Assembly (NCBI GenBank): GCA_035315685.1
Contig: DATFXR010000880.1
Coordinates: forward strand, 1 to 7,151
DNA from: QHWK01 sp035315685
GTDB lineage: Bacteria > Acidobacteriota > Vicinamibacteria > Vicinamibacterales > CAVVIG01
DNA length: 7,151 nucleotides
Reading direction: 5' to 3'
Numbering within the stretch: the first letter of the stretch is position 1; each line of letters opens with the position of its first letter. Shown here in pieces: positions 5,390 through 7,151 of the stretch. Both the position numbers and the translations under genes were made by a program. The notes below the pieces were generated by a model, which saw only the letters and a list, made by a program, of their open reading frames with translations, was not told the DNA's origin and did no database searches.

Positions 5390-6993
5390 GCGCCGGAGGC
5401 GGCGGCGGCAGCATTCTCCGATCGGTGAAGGCATCATTTCGACGCGATCTGGCGACGATCCAGAAGGCGGACTCCCGTTACGCGGAACGACTCAGTCGCT
5501 CGGTGACGACCCGGTTCCTGGACACCAATGAGTTCGCGCTATCCGATCTACCGGAAGCGGAGCGGTTGCTCATCGGGGCTCAGACGACGGGCCGCCTGGG
5601 CGCCAGGCACGACCCTGAGGTGGCACGACAGGCTCTGGACGAATCGCGCAGGGACGTGGAGGCGCTGTTCAGCCGCTATTCGATCATCATCATCATGGGT
5701 ACCGGAGGGAAGGGTACCGGCTCGGGAACGATGTTTCCGCTAGCGCAGATCGCGCGTCAGCAGAAGAAGCTCGTTTTTCCCGTCTTCGTCCGCCCATCGT
5801 TCGAGCGCCACGAAGTGGACAAGCGCCACTATGACCACGCGGTCCACGTCATCGAGCAGTTCGACTCGGCTGGAATCCGGCTGATGGAGATTCTCAACGA
5901 TCACGGCTATGTGGAGAACGACCCGCGCTCCCAGGCCGAGGTGTGGGAGCGGATGAATGTGCCGATTGCCAGGGGCCTGCGCGGGTTGATTTTCGTCCTG
6001 TGGGACCTTTCGCAAGTCGATCCATCCGATCTCTCCGTGCTGTTTGCCGGACACGGCCGCATGCGGATCGGTTTCGGCGAGATCGACCCTCCCGTGGGGA
6101 GTGATCCTTCGGATGAAATGGTGGAGACAGCCGCACGCCGGTGTTGCAACAATCCGTACTATGCATTCCGGAAGCCTGCGGGGACATCCTTGATCTGCAT
6201 CCAGGGCGATTGGTCAAACGTCGTCGATGCCAAGATCAAGGGGCGGCTGGCGAGCGCGATCGGCGTCGATTCCAAGAGTCCCTACAGCCCGCTGTACGCG
6301 CGAGCCCAGGGTACGCCGAAGCCGTGGGGCGTCACGGCGCTGTTCGCCGAGTACACGGGCGCGCATCCGCCGCTCGAGATCGATTGGAGCCTCGAGAGAG
6401 GCGTTCGCTCCACCTCCGTATCGCACGAGAGCGTGACAGAGCCAGTGACGAGAGAGGACTCGTCTCGAGCCCCAGCGGACTCTCCGACGCGCGCCGAAGC
6501 TCCGGCCGATCAAGCGCATCTCGAGCAATCTCGTGGACGTCCGTTCTCGACCCTCTGGGAGTTTGCGGTTGCCGTCAACCGTTCCGACCCGGTTGCGCTT
6601 GGTCTGGCGAGCAACGGAGTGGCCTCGGAGATCCCGTTTGACGGGGACGAGGTGAAACGACTCATCAACACCATGTGGTTTCGCAGCGTGGTTCCCAGGC
6701 TGTCTCGTGAGTGGCGCGACCGGGTGCTCGACGTGCTGATCGACAGCGTGTTGTTGAAGGATCATCCGGTGAAGCTTGGCCGGCAGTCCTTGCATCTTCG
6801 TGAGCTCAGTTACCCGCAACTGCAGGAGCTGGCGGCGCGCAGCCCCGTCCTAGACGTGTTTCGACCGGACCTCGATCTGCTGATCGCGGTTGGCCGGCTC
6901 TGGGGAGCCGACAGCGTGAGGCGCTTCCGCTTCAGGGAGTCGCACGAGCGCCCTCAGGCCCACACGGATCGCCTGCCACGGTTTCGCAATTGA
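5371..6993 (+). CDS. Divergent FtsZ/tubulin-superfamily GTPase with C-terminal extension
   Basis: A 540-residue protein whose first 330 residues follow FtsZ in order. These are the N-terminal glycine loop ISAGGGGGSI (7-16), DTNEFAL (51-57) for NTDAQAL, and GRLGARHDPEVARQALDE (74-91) for GLGAGANPEVGRNAADE. Next come the tubulin signature GKGTGSG (113-119), VFPVFVRPSFE (135-145) for VAVVTKPFNFE, and a T7-type loop QVDPSDL (215-221) for NVDFADV with both acidic residues. The activation-domain run GRMRIGFGE...VETAARRCCNNPYY (229-264) follows. It should therefore bind GTP and polymerise in the cytoplasm. A Ser/Thr-rich linker (about 342-390) joins an unrecognised, probably helical domain (390-540) ending in basic residues. 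Ordinary FtsZ is about 350-400 residues with a short C-terminal peptide, which is absent here. This is a paralogue, not the division FtsZ. The start is set by its ribosome site and the N-terminal beta-strand. Confidence 0.88.
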   Translation: MHILLISAGGGGGSILRSVKASFRRDLATIQKADSRYAERLSRSVTTRFLDTNEFALSDLPEAERLLIGAQTTGRLGARHDPEVARQALDESRRDVEALFSRYSIIIIMGTGGKGTGSGTMFPLAQIARQQKKLVFPVFVRPSFERHEVDKRHYDHAVHVIEQFDSAGIRLMEILNDHGYVENDPRSQAEVWERMNVPIARGLRGLIFVLWDLSQVDPSDLSVLFAGHGRMRIGFGEIDPPVGSDPSDEMVETAARRCCNNPYYAFRKPAGTSLICIQGDWSNVVDAKIKGRLASAIGVDSKSPYSPLYARAQGTPKPWGVTALFAEYTGAHPPLEIDWSLERGVRSTSVSHESVTEPVTREDSSRAPADSPTRAEAPADQAHLEQSRGRPFSTLWEFAVAVNRSDPVALGLASNGVASEIPFDGDEVKRLINTMWFRSVVPRLSREWRDRVLDVLIDSVLLKDHPVKLGRQSLHLRELSYPQLQELAARSPVLDVFRPDLDLLIAVGRLWGADSVRRFRFRESHERPQAHTDRLPRFRN

Positions 6994-6995
6994 TG

Positions 6996-7145
6996 TCAGT
7001 GCTTGGGAGCGCGCTGCTGAAGCTCAGTCAACCAGTTGAGGACGACCTGGATTTGCGGAGCGGCTGTTTCGATCCGGCCCTGTCTCAAATGGCCGATGAA
7101 TCGTTCGCCGTCAGGTGTGATGCGACCGAGAGGCACCAGCAATTC
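6996..7145 (-). pseudogene. C-terminal remnant of a PD40/TolB-like propeller protein (kinase-type tail)
   Basis: From 7145 to the TGA at 6996 the minus strand reads ELLVPLGRITPDGERFIGHL, RQGRIETAAPQIQVVLNWLT, ELQQRAPKH. The 'xPDGxRFL ... IxVVLNWLxEL' pattern is the typical C-terminus of Acidobacteria-type kinase or propeller proteins, and it matches the DVTADGKRFLL ... IVVENW tail of the kinase in this window. A TAA at 7148-7146 closes the frame upstream, so as seen it is not connected to a full gene; a frameshift or premature stop has probably cut it off. It converges on the FtsZ-like gene with two bases between the stops. It could be a small independent ORF starting at TTG, CTG or GTG, but that is less likely. 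Only 49 residues are visible. Confidence 0.6.
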
Positions 7146-7151
7146 TTAAGA

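Noticed and set aside
5698..5730. Reading GTGGKGTGSGT as a Walker A or ParA-type P-loop
   Set aside because: The spacing does not fit GxxxxGK[ST]. The motifs before and after it (GRLGARHDPEVA, VFPVFVRPSFE, QVDPSD) match FtsZ in the correct order.

Overview
The window is GC-rich DNA with genes packed on both strands. It suggests an Acidobacteria-type bacterium, possibly the Vicinamibacter branch. The main reason is the large Ser/Thr kinase fused to a PD40/TolB-like beta-propeller, a gene type multiplied in those genomes. No ribosomal or housekeeping marker is present, so the assignment is an inference from gene style only.

Left part (1-1480), minus strand. A decayed Phd-VapC type toxin-antitoxin pair (1303-584) lies upstream of a secreted metallo-beta-lactamase-fold hydrolase, whose 3' end runs off the left edge. 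The antitoxin has an ACG where a start codon is expected. The PIN toxin is broken by a frameshift but keeps all four acidic residues. Upstream of the pair lies the 3' half of a tRNA-Asn gene (about 1437-1480), from the anticodon loop to the encoded CCA, with no 5' half. This is the usual scar of integration into a tRNA gene and probably marks one edge of a genomic island extending rightwards.

Middle (1496-4187), minus strand. An intact 889-residue transmembrane Ser/Thr kinase has its own perfect TATAAT -10 box very close to its start codon.

Right part (4200-7151). A 375-base divergent intergenic region carries a 9-bp inverted repeat and a perfect 20-bp palindrome. It precedes a tightly overlapping two-gene plus-strand operon. 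The first gene encodes an exported LysM-like protein with one membrane segment and a cytoplasmic tail. The second encodes a divergent FtsZ/tubulin-superfamily GTPase with a novel C-terminal extension. A short minus-strand remnant of another propeller C-terminus abuts its 3' end.

The most interesting content is the LysM-TM/FtsZ-like pair. Its layout suggests a cytoskeletal polymer tied through the inner membrane to the cell wall. The divergently transcribed kinase is a possible regulator of it.
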